Assembly: GCA_002172355.2 (NCBI GenBank)
Contig: NHGH02000008.1
Span: 16,655 to 26,610, forward strand
Direction of reading: 5' to 3'
DNA from: Euryarchaeota archaeon TMED132
GTDB lineage: Archaea; Thermoplasmatota; Poseidoniia; Poseidoniales; Poseidoniaceae
Length of the DNA: 9,956 bases
Shown: one piece after another, positions 1 to 6,587 of the stretch
Position numbering within the stretch: position 1 is the first letter of the stretch
How the letters are laid out: the number at the start of each line of letters is the position of its first letter
Notes under the pieces: model-generated
What the model saw: only the letters and a program-made list of their open reading frames with translations
What the model was told of the DNA's origin: nothing
Database searches by the model: none
Translations under genes and position numbers: made by a program

Positions 1-356
1 AACCATTGTTGTGCGCCCGCTTCTTCGGTAATTTCTTGGTCTTCTGATTCTAATATTTGACCATGCATTACAGCCTCTAATTTCTGCCAAGGGGTGAGTT
101 TTTTTTCAATATTAATTCTTCTTTTGATATGAGCCAAAGATAGAGTATTGAGCAGTAATATCATAGCACTCATGAGCATTGTAGTCCATAGTCCAGAAAG
201 TACCAAGAGTCCTGAAATACCATATATCAAAAGTAATCCCAGTGCAGGACTTAGCAATATTTTCCTCCATAAATCTGCACTTCCGTCCAGTACTTTACAC
301 AAGGCATATCCCGGCATACAACTCACAAGTAGGATTAGCATACTCGTAAGAATCAT
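1..356 (-). CDS. Polytopic membrane protein, N-terminal fragment (runs off left edge)
   Basis: The minus strand is open without a stop from an ATG at 356-354 to the window edge, giving 118 codons of a protein whose C-terminal part lies outside. An in-frame TAG just upstream (367-365) makes this ATG the first possible start. Residues about 1-20 form a hydrophobic segment containing a Met-Pro-Gly-Tyr-Ala motif. Residues about 34-70 are two closely spaced hydrophobic stretches (rich in Leu, Gly, Ile, Met), and a basic patch His-Ile-Lys-Arg-Arg follows near residue 75. The tail after about residue 85 is hydrophilic and acidic. An N-terminal helix with a Pro-Gly-Tyr-Ala turn followed by a Leu/Gly-rich helix pair is common at the start of large prokaryotic membrane proteins, including putative glycosyltransferases, but I do not recognise the family. 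It is divergent from the M23 gene at 429. The fragment is probably real because the frame is long and open and has membrane-protein composition; function is unknown. Confidence 0.7.
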   Translation of the reverse strand, partial: MILTSMLILLVSCMPGYALCKVLDGSADLWRKILLSPALGLLLIYGISGLLVLSGLWTTMLMSAMILLLNTLSLAHIKRRINIEKKLTPWQKLEAVMHGQILESEDQEITEEAGAQQW

Positions 357-428
357 GGCTAAACCCTAACGCCCTTAGGTCTTGATTGTTCGGCTAAGAA
401 TCAAAAGAAAACACCCATTCATCGCGTC

Positions 429-1049
429 ATGGTCGCAGAGGCAGAGGGGTTTCATTCTGTGATTCATTTACCTGATGAGTATTGGGTTTTTGACTTCACA
501 CGCGGAGAAGATAAAACGTGGGTTTGCCCTTATGAATATCAAATTGGTAGATATGATGAATACCGACCAGGGATGTATACGACTGAATTATTTGGTGGAA
601 TCAGAGATGTTCACATCGGCTTAGATATTGGAGCACCGGCTGAAACACCAGTTTACGCATTTTTTGATGGAGTCATACATAGTTTTGGTAATAACTCCGA
701 AGAAGGTTCATATGGGCCGACAATAATTACAGAACACTATGTTTCTCTTCCAGAGGAGGTAGGTTCAGATGTATTTGGTCCAAAGAGAAAAATTTGGGCT
801 TTACATGGTCACCTTTCCATGGATAGCATCGAAAACCTCGAGATAGGTTCACCGTTCAAGGCAGGCCAAATTATCGCAAAAGTAGGCAGTGAGGATGTTA
901 ATGGAGGATGGCCACCACATGTTCATTTCCAATTATCTCTTGTCGAGCCAGAAACTCATGATATGCCAGGAGTAGTAGAACAAGAAAATCGAGAATCAGC
1001 ACTGAAAATTTATCCAGACCCTAGGCTTGTACTTGGTTCACTGTACTGA
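429..1049 (+). CDS. M23-family (LytM-type) metallopeptidase domain protein, no signal peptide
   Basis: This 206-residue protein carries the complete set of M23 zinc-site signatures: His62-x3-Asp66 (in HIGLD), a Gly-His-Leu-Ser strand with His128, and His164-x-His166 (in GWPPHVHF). The fold core spans about residues 55-170, preceded by about 50 residues with several aromatic and acidic positions. M23 enzymes are zinc endopeptidases that normally cut peptidoglycan cross-links or bacterial peptides. The pattern with Asn-Gly-Gly-Trp-Pro-Pro-His, a Tyr-Gly-Pro-Thr-Ile-Ile strand and a Pro-Asp-Pro-Arg/Asn-Leu ending resembles, from memory, the M23 domain found inside bacterial fusions with class-III aminotransferase and aminoglycoside-phosphotransferase-like kinase domains, here standing alone. 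There is no N-terminal hydrophobic segment, so it is predicted to be cytoplasmic, which is odd for a wall hydrolase. The ATG at 429 is the only in-frame Met before the domain; the frame is closed upstream by TAA at 360-362. The usual Tyr before Gly-His-Leu-Ser is replaced by His126. The domain call is firm; the substrate is unknown. Confidence 0.88.
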   Translation: MVAEAEGFHSVIHLPDEYWVFDFTRGEDKTWVCPYEYQIGRYDEYRPGMYTTELFGGIRDVHIGLDIGAPAETPVYAFFDGVIHSFGNNSEEGSYGPTIITEHYVSLPEEVGSDVFGPKRKIWALHGHLSMDSIENLEIGSPFKAGQIIAKVGSEDVNGGWPPHVHFQLSLVEPETHDMPGVVEQENRESALKIYPDPRLVLGSLY

Positions 1050-1054
1050 GTAAA

Positions 1055-2155
1055 CTAGTCCTTTGCATTAAGGAAATCTTTCAATGCTGAGATGGGTCCA
1101 ATTGCAGCAGGGTCTTTTCCATGCAATAGTGCCAAAGCAATAGACAACCAGTCCATTACAATACAAAGATGCAATAGCGATTCTAGCAATGTATCCCCTT
1201 CACCTTGCATCTTCCAAGCGAAGTCTGTAGTTGTATGAGCAATCATCCAATCGATACGATGAGATACACGCTTATGCATTCCTTTCCACGTCAAGAATAA
1301 CAATACCTGTTGGTCGGATGCAGGGTCTTTATCTCCACCAACCCCGCCCCAAGCCACACTTTCATTGTGATTCATTTCTGGGATTACACCGATTCTTGTG
1401 AATCGTGCTGAATTTTCATTTAATTGATTCTTGAAACGATTTAACGCTGGCATCAATTCAGTCGGGCCTACAATTGCAATAGGTCTAGATTCCATATATG
1501 ATGCAAGTTCGACTAGGTCTCCTGTTGGGTCGTTTAGAATATCGAACCCTTCGCATGCGATTTGTAATCTTTCTAGCATCTCTAAATCGCAATTTTCATC
1601 AGGCATTTCAATAACTCCAAGGTGCCTCAACAACCCTAACTGTCTACTGAAAATGTGACCAAATGCAGAACGTGGAGGTTGCCCACCTACCGAGGGAATA
1701 AGATGGCATCGAGTATATATTTCAGGCATTCCAGCTAGCATTCCTCCAGTAGAAATCACTACAACAGTCGCTCCAGAGTCCAATGCGATTTGACTTGCAG
1801 AAAGGGCTTCTTCAGTATTTCCACTATGTGATGTTGCTATGACCAGCCAAGATTCATTCCACCATGATGGCATAGTATAATCTCGCTGAATATGGACTGG
1901 AAGGTTACCACTTAGATTGGTTAATGCTGACAAGAAGTCACCTCCAGCAGCCGAACCACCCATGCCTAAACAGATGATACCATTCCATTTTTGCTTTGCA
2001 ATTTCTTCAATCCATGGGAATCGTTCGAGATTTACATGTTCTAATCCCTTTTGTAAATCATTAACAAATGCACGAGTAAAACCTATCATGTCCTCACTAT
2101 CAAGGATTTTTGCTAATTCTAATATGTCGGGTTTTGAATCATTATCATCATTCAT
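1055..2155 (-). CDS. pgi: Bifunctional phosphoglucose/phosphomannose isomerase (archaeal PGI/PMI)
   Basis: This cytoplasmic sugar-phosphate isomerase interconverts fructose 6-phosphate with glucose 6-phosphate and, in this family, mannose 6-phosphate, linking glycolysis/gluconeogenesis with mannose-containing glycan synthesis. At 366 residues it has the short two-SIS-domain form. Domain 1 shows a Gly-rich phosphate loop (GMGGSAAGGD, residues 64-73) and the SHSGNTEE phosphate-binding motif (109-116). A Gly-Gly-Gln-Pro-Pro-Arg-Ser segment carries Arg162. Domain 2 includes LNENSAR with the probable catalytic Glu247, the EMNHNE motif with His263, and a C-terminal SALKDFL segment with Lys359. These match by position and context the Glu, His, Lys and Arg active-site residues known for the archaeal PGI/PMI family. 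The start ATG overlaps the stop of the upstream nmd3 gene (ATGA) and has a good Shine-Dalgarno sequence 7 nt before it, so the start is well supported. It is the last gene of the minus-strand cluster and converges on the M23 gene. Dual specificity is inferred from family, not directly visible. Confidence 0.93.
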   Translation of the reverse strand: MNDDNDSKPDILELAKILDSEDMIGFTRAFVNDLQKGLEHVNLERFPWIEEIAKQKWNGIICLGMGGSAAGGDFLSALTNLSGNLPVHIQRDYTMPSWWNESWLVIATSHSGNTEEALSASQIALDSGATVVVISTGGMLAGMPEIYTRCHLIPSVGGQPPRSAFGHIFSRQLGLLRHLGVIEMPDENCDLEMLERLQIACEGFDILNDPTGDLVELASYMESRPIAIVGPTELMPALNRFKNQLNENSARFTRIGVIPEMNHNESVAWGGVGGDKDPASDQQVLLFLTWKGMHKRVSHRIDWMIAHTTTDFAWKMQGEGDTLLESLLHLCIVMDWLSIALALLHGKDPAAIGPISALKDFLNAKD

Positions 2156-3243
2156 ACTTTTTCCTCCACCGTATTATCATCCAAGCCTAAGTATTGTAGA
2201 GCCATCCATTCACCTTCAATACGAGATAATCTAATTTGCTTATCTCCCTTGTGATCCCAAGGAAGGCGAACCGATGCCATAATCCATGACTGTGGGTCAA
2301 GGAATTCACCGACTGAGGAATCTTGGGTAATCAAATCTACAACTACGTGTTCAGACATGCGCGAAACCACATTAGCAGATTCTAGGTCTCTCCAAGAAGC
2401 CCCAGTTCTTTCTTGCCGGTCAATACGCTCAACAATCGCTCCATCCTTAGTCCAAGTTGAAGGTCTCCAGAAATTATCTCTCCATCGTATGACATCTCCA
2501 AGGTCATATCCTGGTTTTCTGTATAGCATAGTTAGCCTGGTTACGTCAACTCCATCCTTACGACCAACAGTAGAATTGGTTTCTACGGTTTGTCCACCGT
2601 ATTCTTTGACTAAATGACGACCCCAAGACCTTGCTAATCCCTTACTTCCCAAGACTACATCATATCCTCCAGTGACCTGTCCTTCACTTGTGATGAAGAA
2701 CATGGGGTCATCTGATAGAGATTCTAAAACATCATCCAGTGTTGCTCTAAGTTTCACATATTCTTCCTCGGAAAGTTTTCTACCGCTTGAACGAAGTTGA
2801 ACGGTTGCTTCAAAATAATTCCCCGCCCTCCGAGTACATGTCAAGCAAACTCCATTTGCCATTCTTGCTCTCATCGTGTGTTCTTCTTTGAATAATAAGT
2901 CTTCAATTACTCCTTCTAGTTGTAGATAGATCAAAGTGTGTCTGTCAGAAATAGTTCTGGTTTCCATAGCCAATTGTACATCTTCTGCACCTTCATGGAA
3001 TTTTAGATGTCTTTGAACTAATTCATCCCAAATATCAGCCTCATCTAAGTGAACCCACTTCCCTTGAATTTCGACTATACCGCACCTAGCACATCTAACC
3101 CAAGGAACATTTTCAGGAACTTCGGCGAGATGTATTCTTTTTCTTAAACATCCCTCGCACATCCGTTCTCCAAAAAGAGGCGGTGGCGAGCCACAAACCA
3201 AACAAAAATCATCTCCAAGATTCGAAGACATTTGACTCACCAT
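2152..3243 (-). CDS. nmd3: NMD3-family large ribosomal subunit maturation/export factor
   Basis: NMD3 is shared by archaea and eukaryotes; in eukaryotes it is the adaptor exporting the 60S subunit through Crm1, and in archaea it is thought to act in late 50S assembly or quality control. The protein has four CxxC pairs in the family order: Cys14/17, Cys29/32, Cys51/54 and Cys133/136, which would bind zinc. Past these, an alpha/beta region includes the GGYDVVLGSKGLAR segment (residues 192-205), like the family's aspartate-containing core strand. The last 100 residues include a beta-rich domain. At 363 residues it fits the archaeal length and lacks the long eukaryotic C-terminal export-signal tail. 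The annotated start at 3243 has no evident ribosome site; Met5 (start at 3231) is preceded by a GGTGA sequence about 5 nt away and may be the true start. The stop codon overlaps the start of the isomerase by 4 nt, implying translational coupling. Confidence 0.92.
   Translation of the reverse strand: MVSQMSSNLGDDFCLVCGSPPPLFGERMCEGCLRKRIHLAEVPENVPWVRCARCGIVEIQGKWVHLDEADIWDELVQRHLKFHEGAEDVQLAMETRTISDRHTLIYLQLEGVIEDLLFKEEHTMRARMANGVCLTCTRRAGNYFEATVQLRSSGRKLSEEEYVKLRATLDDVLESLSDDPMFFITSEGQVTGGYDVVLGSKGLARSWGRHLVKEYGGQTVETNSTVGRKDGVDVTRLTMLYRKPGYDLGDVIRWRDNFWRPSTWTKDGAIVERIDRQERTGASWRDLESANVVSRMSEHVVVDLITQDSSVGEFLDPQSWIMASVRLPWDHKGDKQIRLSRIEGEWMALQYLGLDDNTVEEKV
2163..2168 (-). promoter_or_regulatory. 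Shine-Dalgarno site for the PGI/PMI gene
   Basis: On the minus strand the sequence reads TGGAGG, within GGTGGAGG, 7 nt before the isomerase ATG at 2155. It is complementary to the CCUCC at the 3' end of archaeal 16S rRNA. It lies inside the final codons of nmd3 and supports both the isomerase start and re-initiation or coupled translation across the ATGA overlap. Confidence 0.75.
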
Positions 3244-3279
3244 GACGCGGGAGTAAAACCTTTGACTTGAACCTGTGGC

Positions 3280-3486
3280 TTACTTTTTGTCGGTATCATT
3301 GACTTCTGAAGTAATTATGTCGGATTCAAAATCATCCAACCCAAGACTATCTTCTAGTGCTTTGATACGCGATTGAAGATTTCTACTTCTGGTTACAACT
3401 GTCCAAGTCCATACACCTAGACCTAGAATCATACCCAAATATGCGATCGCTAAATATGTCATTCCTTCCATTTTAAATCCGTCCAT
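3280..3486 (-). CDS. ccmD: CcmD-like small membrane protein of the heme exporter
   Basis: This 68-residue protein has one transmembrane helix (residues about 10-32, starting Thr-Tyr-Leu-Ala-Ile-Ala-Tyr), immediately followed by a basic segment (Arg33, Arg35, Arg40, Lys42) and a short amphipathic, coiled-coil-like stretch. The tail is acidic. CcmD proteins have the same plan: Tyr-rich entry to a single helix, a basic cytoplasmic side, and under about 80 residues. CcmD helps release holo-CcmE from the CcmABC complex in System I. It directly follows ccmC, overlapping its last codons, which is the usual ccmC-ccmD order. The start could also be Met6 (3471), which sits 1 nt past the ccmC stop, or Met9. 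Sequence similarity in so short a protein is weak, so the call rests on topology and position together. Confidence 0.75.
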   Translation of the reverse strand: MDGFKMEGMTYLAIAYLGMILGLGVWTWTVVTRSRNLQSRIKALEDSLGLDDFESDIITSEVNDTDKK

Positions 3487-4210
3487 CTACTTTGTTTTGT
3501 AGCCTCTCCAATCTTTGTTCATACTCGGTAATCCGAGCAGACATAACCATGTGGCCAGCAATTAGAATAGTAAATGAAATAGCACCGAGAAGTAGAACTA
3601 GACCCATGTCTGAAGATAGAGAACTTTCTTCACCGCCACCAATAACAGGGCCAGGATGACGAATTTGCCAAACTCTTGTTGCGATATAGGTTATTGGTAC
3701 TAGTACGAACCCATATAATCCAAAGGTCGAAAAAGTATCTCTTGATTCAATGCCATCAGGCTGACTCTGTCTGCCAAGAACTAAGAATAGAGCGAGTAAT
3801 GTGAGTAGCCCAAACGTGTTTAATCTTACATCTGTCCAATCCCATGGTGTGCCCCATTCAGCAGCACCCCATACGCAACCAGACCAAACAGCCATCAAAC
3901 CACAAGCAAGACTTGCTTCAGACCCAGCAACATGCAATCTCCAACCAAATGCACTTCTCTTGAACACCCATAGTGCCGAACCCAAAAATAGTACACTAAA
4001 GGCTATGAAAGCAGCCCATGCTGCAGGCACGTGCCAATAGAATATTCTTTGAGCGGCTGGAGAAGCGAAGGCATCGATAGAAACACTAGGTGCCCACTGT
4101 AATGCAAGAAATAAAGTGAGCATTATGCCAGTAAATCCAGAAGCGAGTAAAACTTCACCATGGCGCACTCGCATGTACTTTCGTCTATGGCATACTTTTT
4201 GAACTTGCAC
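3473..4210 (-). CDS. ccmC: CcmC heme-handling permease (cytochrome c maturation, System I)
   Basis: CcmC is the integral membrane partner of CcmAB that holds heme at the outer face of the membrane and passes it to CcmE for cytochrome c assembly. The 245-residue protein shows about six transmembrane helices (roughly residues 22-40, 57-80, 96-115, 131-147, 163-180 and 203-222). The tryptophan-rich WWD-type signature is present as WGTPWDWTDVRL (residues 119-130), close to the usual WGTWWVWDxRLT. The two flanking axial-ligand histidines appear as His60 (in YWHVPAAW) and His185 (in IRHPGP). The frame opens with a GTG at 4210; an internal ATG at 4174 (residue 13) begins just before the first helix and is an equally reasonable start. 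It lies 19 nt after the CcmA-CcmB fusion and overlaps ccmD. The WWD variant with Asp in place of the usual Val or Trp keeps all tryptophans and the Asp-x-Arg-Leu end. Confidence 0.93.
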   Translation of the reverse strand: MQVQKVCHRRKYMRVRHGEVLLASGFTGIMLTLFLALQWAPSVSIDAFASPAAQRIFYWHVPAAWAAFIAFSVLFLGSALWVFKRSAFGWRLHVAGSEASLACGLMAVWSGCVWGAAEWGTPWDWTDVRLNTFGLLTLLALFLVLGRQSQPDGIESRDTFSTFGLYGFVLVPITYIATRVWQIRHPGPVIGGGEESSLSSDMGLVLLLGAISFTILIAGHMVMSARITEYEQRLERLQNKVDGRI

Positions 4211-4229
4211 CTTCGATAAATTATCAAAT

Positions 4230-5447
4230 TCAAAGTGTCACACAGTATTCAACAACCATTGCCCATGGAAGGATGAGTATTGGAGTTAATAGTCGAATAA
4301 ATACTGCATTTGTTCTGGCTAGTCTTATTGTACTCAATTCTAAGAATCGCAGGCAGAATGTAGTTGTAAAACCAATAAATCCGCCAATCAATACAATCCT
4401 CCAGTCAAATGTTTGCAAAAATATCTGCATGGAAAATATAGTTAGAATAATGCCACTTAGAAAAGATTCAATGTTGGAATTAGGAATTGAATGGACTTGA
4501 GCCCTCCACCAATCAATTGCTCTTTGTTCCTTAAGCATTGAAGTTACAGAATCTCCAACCAGTCCAATTGTGAATGCAGGTGCGAGTACAAAACCCATCA
4601 ACAAAACTTGTTGGTCATCAATTGACAGGGGTTCTACAAGTGCTAGTAATGTCCCGATGACAATCAGTGATGCCAGCCAATTTCTTTGAATTGAGACCAA
4701 TGTTGATGCATTATATTTCCATCCCATCTTAGTGGTTAGAAACGAATTATTTACTCGATTACCAATATGTTTCCAAGATTCACATGATTCAGGCTCATTC
4801 TTTGTTTCTTTCTTGAGGTCATGTAGTGATGTGGCACAATCAAATAATCGCTCATCATGAGTTGCAATTAATATTCCATGCCCAGCACTTCTCAACTGAT
4901 TGATGTGAGTCTTTAGAACATCGATTGAAGAATCATCAAGACCTGAATCCGGTTCATCGAGTAAAATTAATCTCGGTTTTTCACTCAACATCGCAGGAAT
5001 CAATCCCGAAATTACTGAAACCTTACGCTGTTGGCCTCCAGATAGGTGAGCGATTTTATCGTGGCGGCGATGAGATAGGCCATAATTCTCCAAGATCGGG
5101 GTCAAATCACAACTAGATTGAGATATTGCGCATACTGTTTCGAGATGTTGTTGAATTGTTTGGCTAGGTACAAGGCCATTCGATTGAAGGGTTAAGCCAA
5201 ATGGGAATTTAGGAGTTTTTCTTCTACCTTCATGGTCATGAACCATACTTAGGTGATGGCGTACTTCTCCTTTCTCCATGGGAAGTAGTCTGGCAGATGC
5301 TTCGATAACAGTTGATTTCCCTGAGCCATTTTCACCATGTAAAATGGTGCACTGTCCACCCTTAAGTGAGAGATTAAAATTTGATAGGACAATATCGATA
5401 CCTCGGCGTATTGTGACTCCTTCGAGTTCAAGCAGGGTATCTGCCAT
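4230..5447 (-). CDS. ccmA: CcmA-CcmB fusion: heme-exporter ABC ATPase with shortened permease domain
   Basis: Residues 1-215 are a complete ABC ATPase: Walker A GENGSGKST (38-46), Q-loop Gln88, signature LSGGQQRK (135-142), Walker B ILLDEP (161-166) with D-loop GLD (169-171), and H-loop His197. Its short length and position next to ccmC and ccmD fit CcmA. After a hydrophilic linker (about 211-245) comes a membrane domain of about 160 residues with hydrophobic stretches near 257-275, 280-300, 328-346, 350-366 and 381-402. The domain resembles CcmB: an N-terminal Gln-Arg-Asn-Trp helix entry, a Lys-Glu-Gln-Arg-Ala loop where CcmB has its conserved acidic/basic loop, and a Leu-Ala-Arg-Thr-Asn motif leading to a Leu/Pro-rich final helix. 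In the usual System I, CcmA and CcmB are separate and CcmB has six helices and about 220 residues; this one is shorter and seems to lack the end. ATP hydrolysis would drive release of holo-CcmE. The ATG at 5447 gives the canonical ABC N-terminus; no ribosome site is visible. The ATPase call is firm; CcmB homology is inferred from position and patterns. Confidence 0.87.
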   Translation of the reverse strand: MADTLLELEGVTIRRGIDIVLSNFNLSLKGGQCTILHGENGSGKSTVIEASARLLPMEKGEVRHHLSMVHDHEGRRKTPKFPFGLTLQSNGLVPSQTIQQHLETVCAISQSSCDLTPILENYGLSHRRHDKIAHLSGGQQRKVSVISGLIPAMLSEKPRLILLDEPDSGLDDSSIDVLKTHINQLRSAGHGILIATHDERLFDCATSLHDLKKETKNEPESCESWKHIGNRVNNSFLTTKMGWKYNASTLVSIQRNWLASLIVIGTLLALVEPLSIDDQQVLLMGFVLAPAFTIGLVGDSVTSMLKEQRAIDWWRAQVHSIPNSNIESFLSGIILTIFSMQIFLQTFDWRIVLIGGFIGFTTTFCLRFLELSTIRLARTNAVFIRLLTPILILPWAMVVEYCVTL

Positions 5448-5487
5448 GTATTGCCGACGAGAGTTATGGCCATGAATGCTTGCCCAA

Positions 5488-5503
5488 CGCTCAATATTTG
5501 CGG
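5488..5503. promoter_or_regulatory. Candidate TATA-like element in divergent intergenic region
   Basis: The 82-nt gap between the ccm cluster (minus) and the rhomboid gene (plus) contains one AT-rich core, CAATATTTG (5492-5500), in otherwise mixed sequence. It lies about 30 nt before the rhomboid ATG and about 45 nt before the ccmA ATG. Archaeal TATA boxes sit about 25 nt before the start of transcription, so it could serve either direction, with a nearly leaderless rhomboid message. Neither a strict TATA consensus nor a BRE is obvious, so this is weak. Confidence 0.25.
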
Positions 5504-5529
5504 TAGTTCAAAAGTGAAAGCCCCAAAGC

Positions 5530-6576
5530 ATGGTCATGGCCGCACAATTCCACTCATTCGGAGGAGTTGAGTGGGGTCTTTTTGTGGTGTGGATTGGGGT
5601 CATAATTTGGCCCTTGATTTACTCGGTAAGAAATAAAACATCGATCGCTTTATCGATAACAGTAGGTCTTTTACTTGGTTATTTAGTCCAAGTATTCTGG
5701 ACATTATTTGCTAACCAAGGTTGGGTCGATGTTTGGCTATGGAATGACCTTTGGATGATACCTGCAAGAGCTGGAGAACCATCGGGATGGATTACCTTTT
5801 TCTCAGCAGGTTTTCTACACAGTCAATTTGATGCAACGCATGTATTAGGCAATATTTTGGTAATTTCATTGGTCGGAATTCCATTAGAGCAGAGGCTGGG
5901 AATGAAACGATTTGCAGCAATTTATCTGATTGGTTTGTTCGGTGGTTCTTTCGCTTGGTTCTTATTCAATATAGATTCTACAACTCCTGCTTTGGGCGCC
6001 TCAGGTGCTGCATTTGGATTATTTGGGGCTTATCTTGCAGGTTGGCCCAAGGATGAAATACCGTTTCCTTTGATTTTAATTAGGAAGTGGCCGGTCATTT
6101 ATCTCGCTCTTTTTTACTTCGCAATAGAGGTATTTAGAGCATATTCTAGTTATGGTTTGTCTAGGCCGAGTGATGTTGCCCATATGGCGCACTTAGGCGG
6201 CTTTATTCTCTGTTATGTTATGCTACCTCTAATCGCTAAAGGAGGACCAACTCCGCTCGGTGTTGAAGATGGAGGCCCTTCTTCATCGCCTGAAGTATTT
6301 GCTAAGCAGAGGCGAATGAAGAAATCGATGAAAAAATTAGATGCTGTAGAAGACCCTTGGTCATCGAGAGGTTTCGAGATTCCAAAGAGTCTTAGAGAGG
6401 CTATGAAAAGCCTATTGGATTCAAGCGATGAGCCAGAAACCCGCATTGCTTGGATGGAACATATCGCTGATAGAGCAACTTGTCCAGTGTGTGAAAATAA
6501 AATAGGCGTCATCGAACGTTTTGATGGCCCTCACATGCAATGTTCTAGTGAACCAGAGCATTTTAACTGGCCATAA
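5530..6576 (+). CDS. Rhomboid-family intramembrane serine protease with C-terminal zinc-finger-like tail
   Basis: Rhomboids cleave transmembrane substrates inside the lipid bilayer with a Ser-His dyad. The dyad is intact: Ser158 in GASGAAFG and His221 in AHLGGF. The helix-2 His-x3-Asn motif is present as His104/Asn108, and the preceding Trp-Ile-Thr-Phe-Phe-Ser-x-Gly-Phe-Leu-His segment matches the family loop leading into that helix. About seven hydrophobic helices are seen (15-32, 37-60, 104-118, 127-146, 153-171, 187-205, 217-235), so one extra N-terminal helix precedes the six-helix core. After residue 236 the protein is soluble: a basic helix rich in Lys/Arg/Met (258-270), a helical stretch, and a terminal Cys318-x2-Cys321 ... 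His335-x2-Cys338 arrangement that could bind one zinc. The start is ATG 5530, with a second ATG two codons later. It is divergent from the ccm cluster and followed by a hairpin and the subtilase gene. Substrates are unknown. Confidence 0.93.
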   Translation: MVMAAQFHSFGGVEWGLFVVWIGVIIWPLIYSVRNKTSIALSITVGLLLGYLVQVFWTLFANQGWVDVWLWNDLWMIPARAGEPSGWITFFSAGFLHSQFDATHVLGNILVISLVGIPLEQRLGMKRFAAIYLIGLFGGSFAWFLFNIDSTTPALGASGAAFGLFGAYLAGWPKDEIPFPLILIRKWPVIYLALFYFAIEVFRAYSSYGLSRPSDVAHMAHLGGFILCYVMLPLIAKGGPTPLGVEDGGPSSSPEVFAKQRRMKKSMKKLDAVEDPWSSRGFEIPKSLREAMKSLLDSSDEPETRIAWMEHIADRATCPVCENKIGVIERFDGPHMQCSSEPEHFNWP

Positions 6577-6587
6577 AATCAAATATT

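Noticed and set aside
99..106. Run of eight T (A8 in the minus-strand message), a possible slippage or sequencing-error site
   Set aside because: The reading frame of the membrane protein continues sensibly on both sides, so there is no sign of frameshift.
3258..3276. GGTTCAAGTC on the minus strand, resembling a tRNA T-arm loop
   Set aside because: The 5' side that should carry the acceptor, D and anticodon arms is the end of the ccmD coding sequence, no acceptor pairing is found, and the downstream bases do not complete the T stem.
5249..5494. Minus-strand open frame overlapping the start of the CcmA-CcmB fusion
   Set aside because: It overlaps the ABC domain including Walker A in another frame, with no recognisable protein features; the ABC frame is certain.
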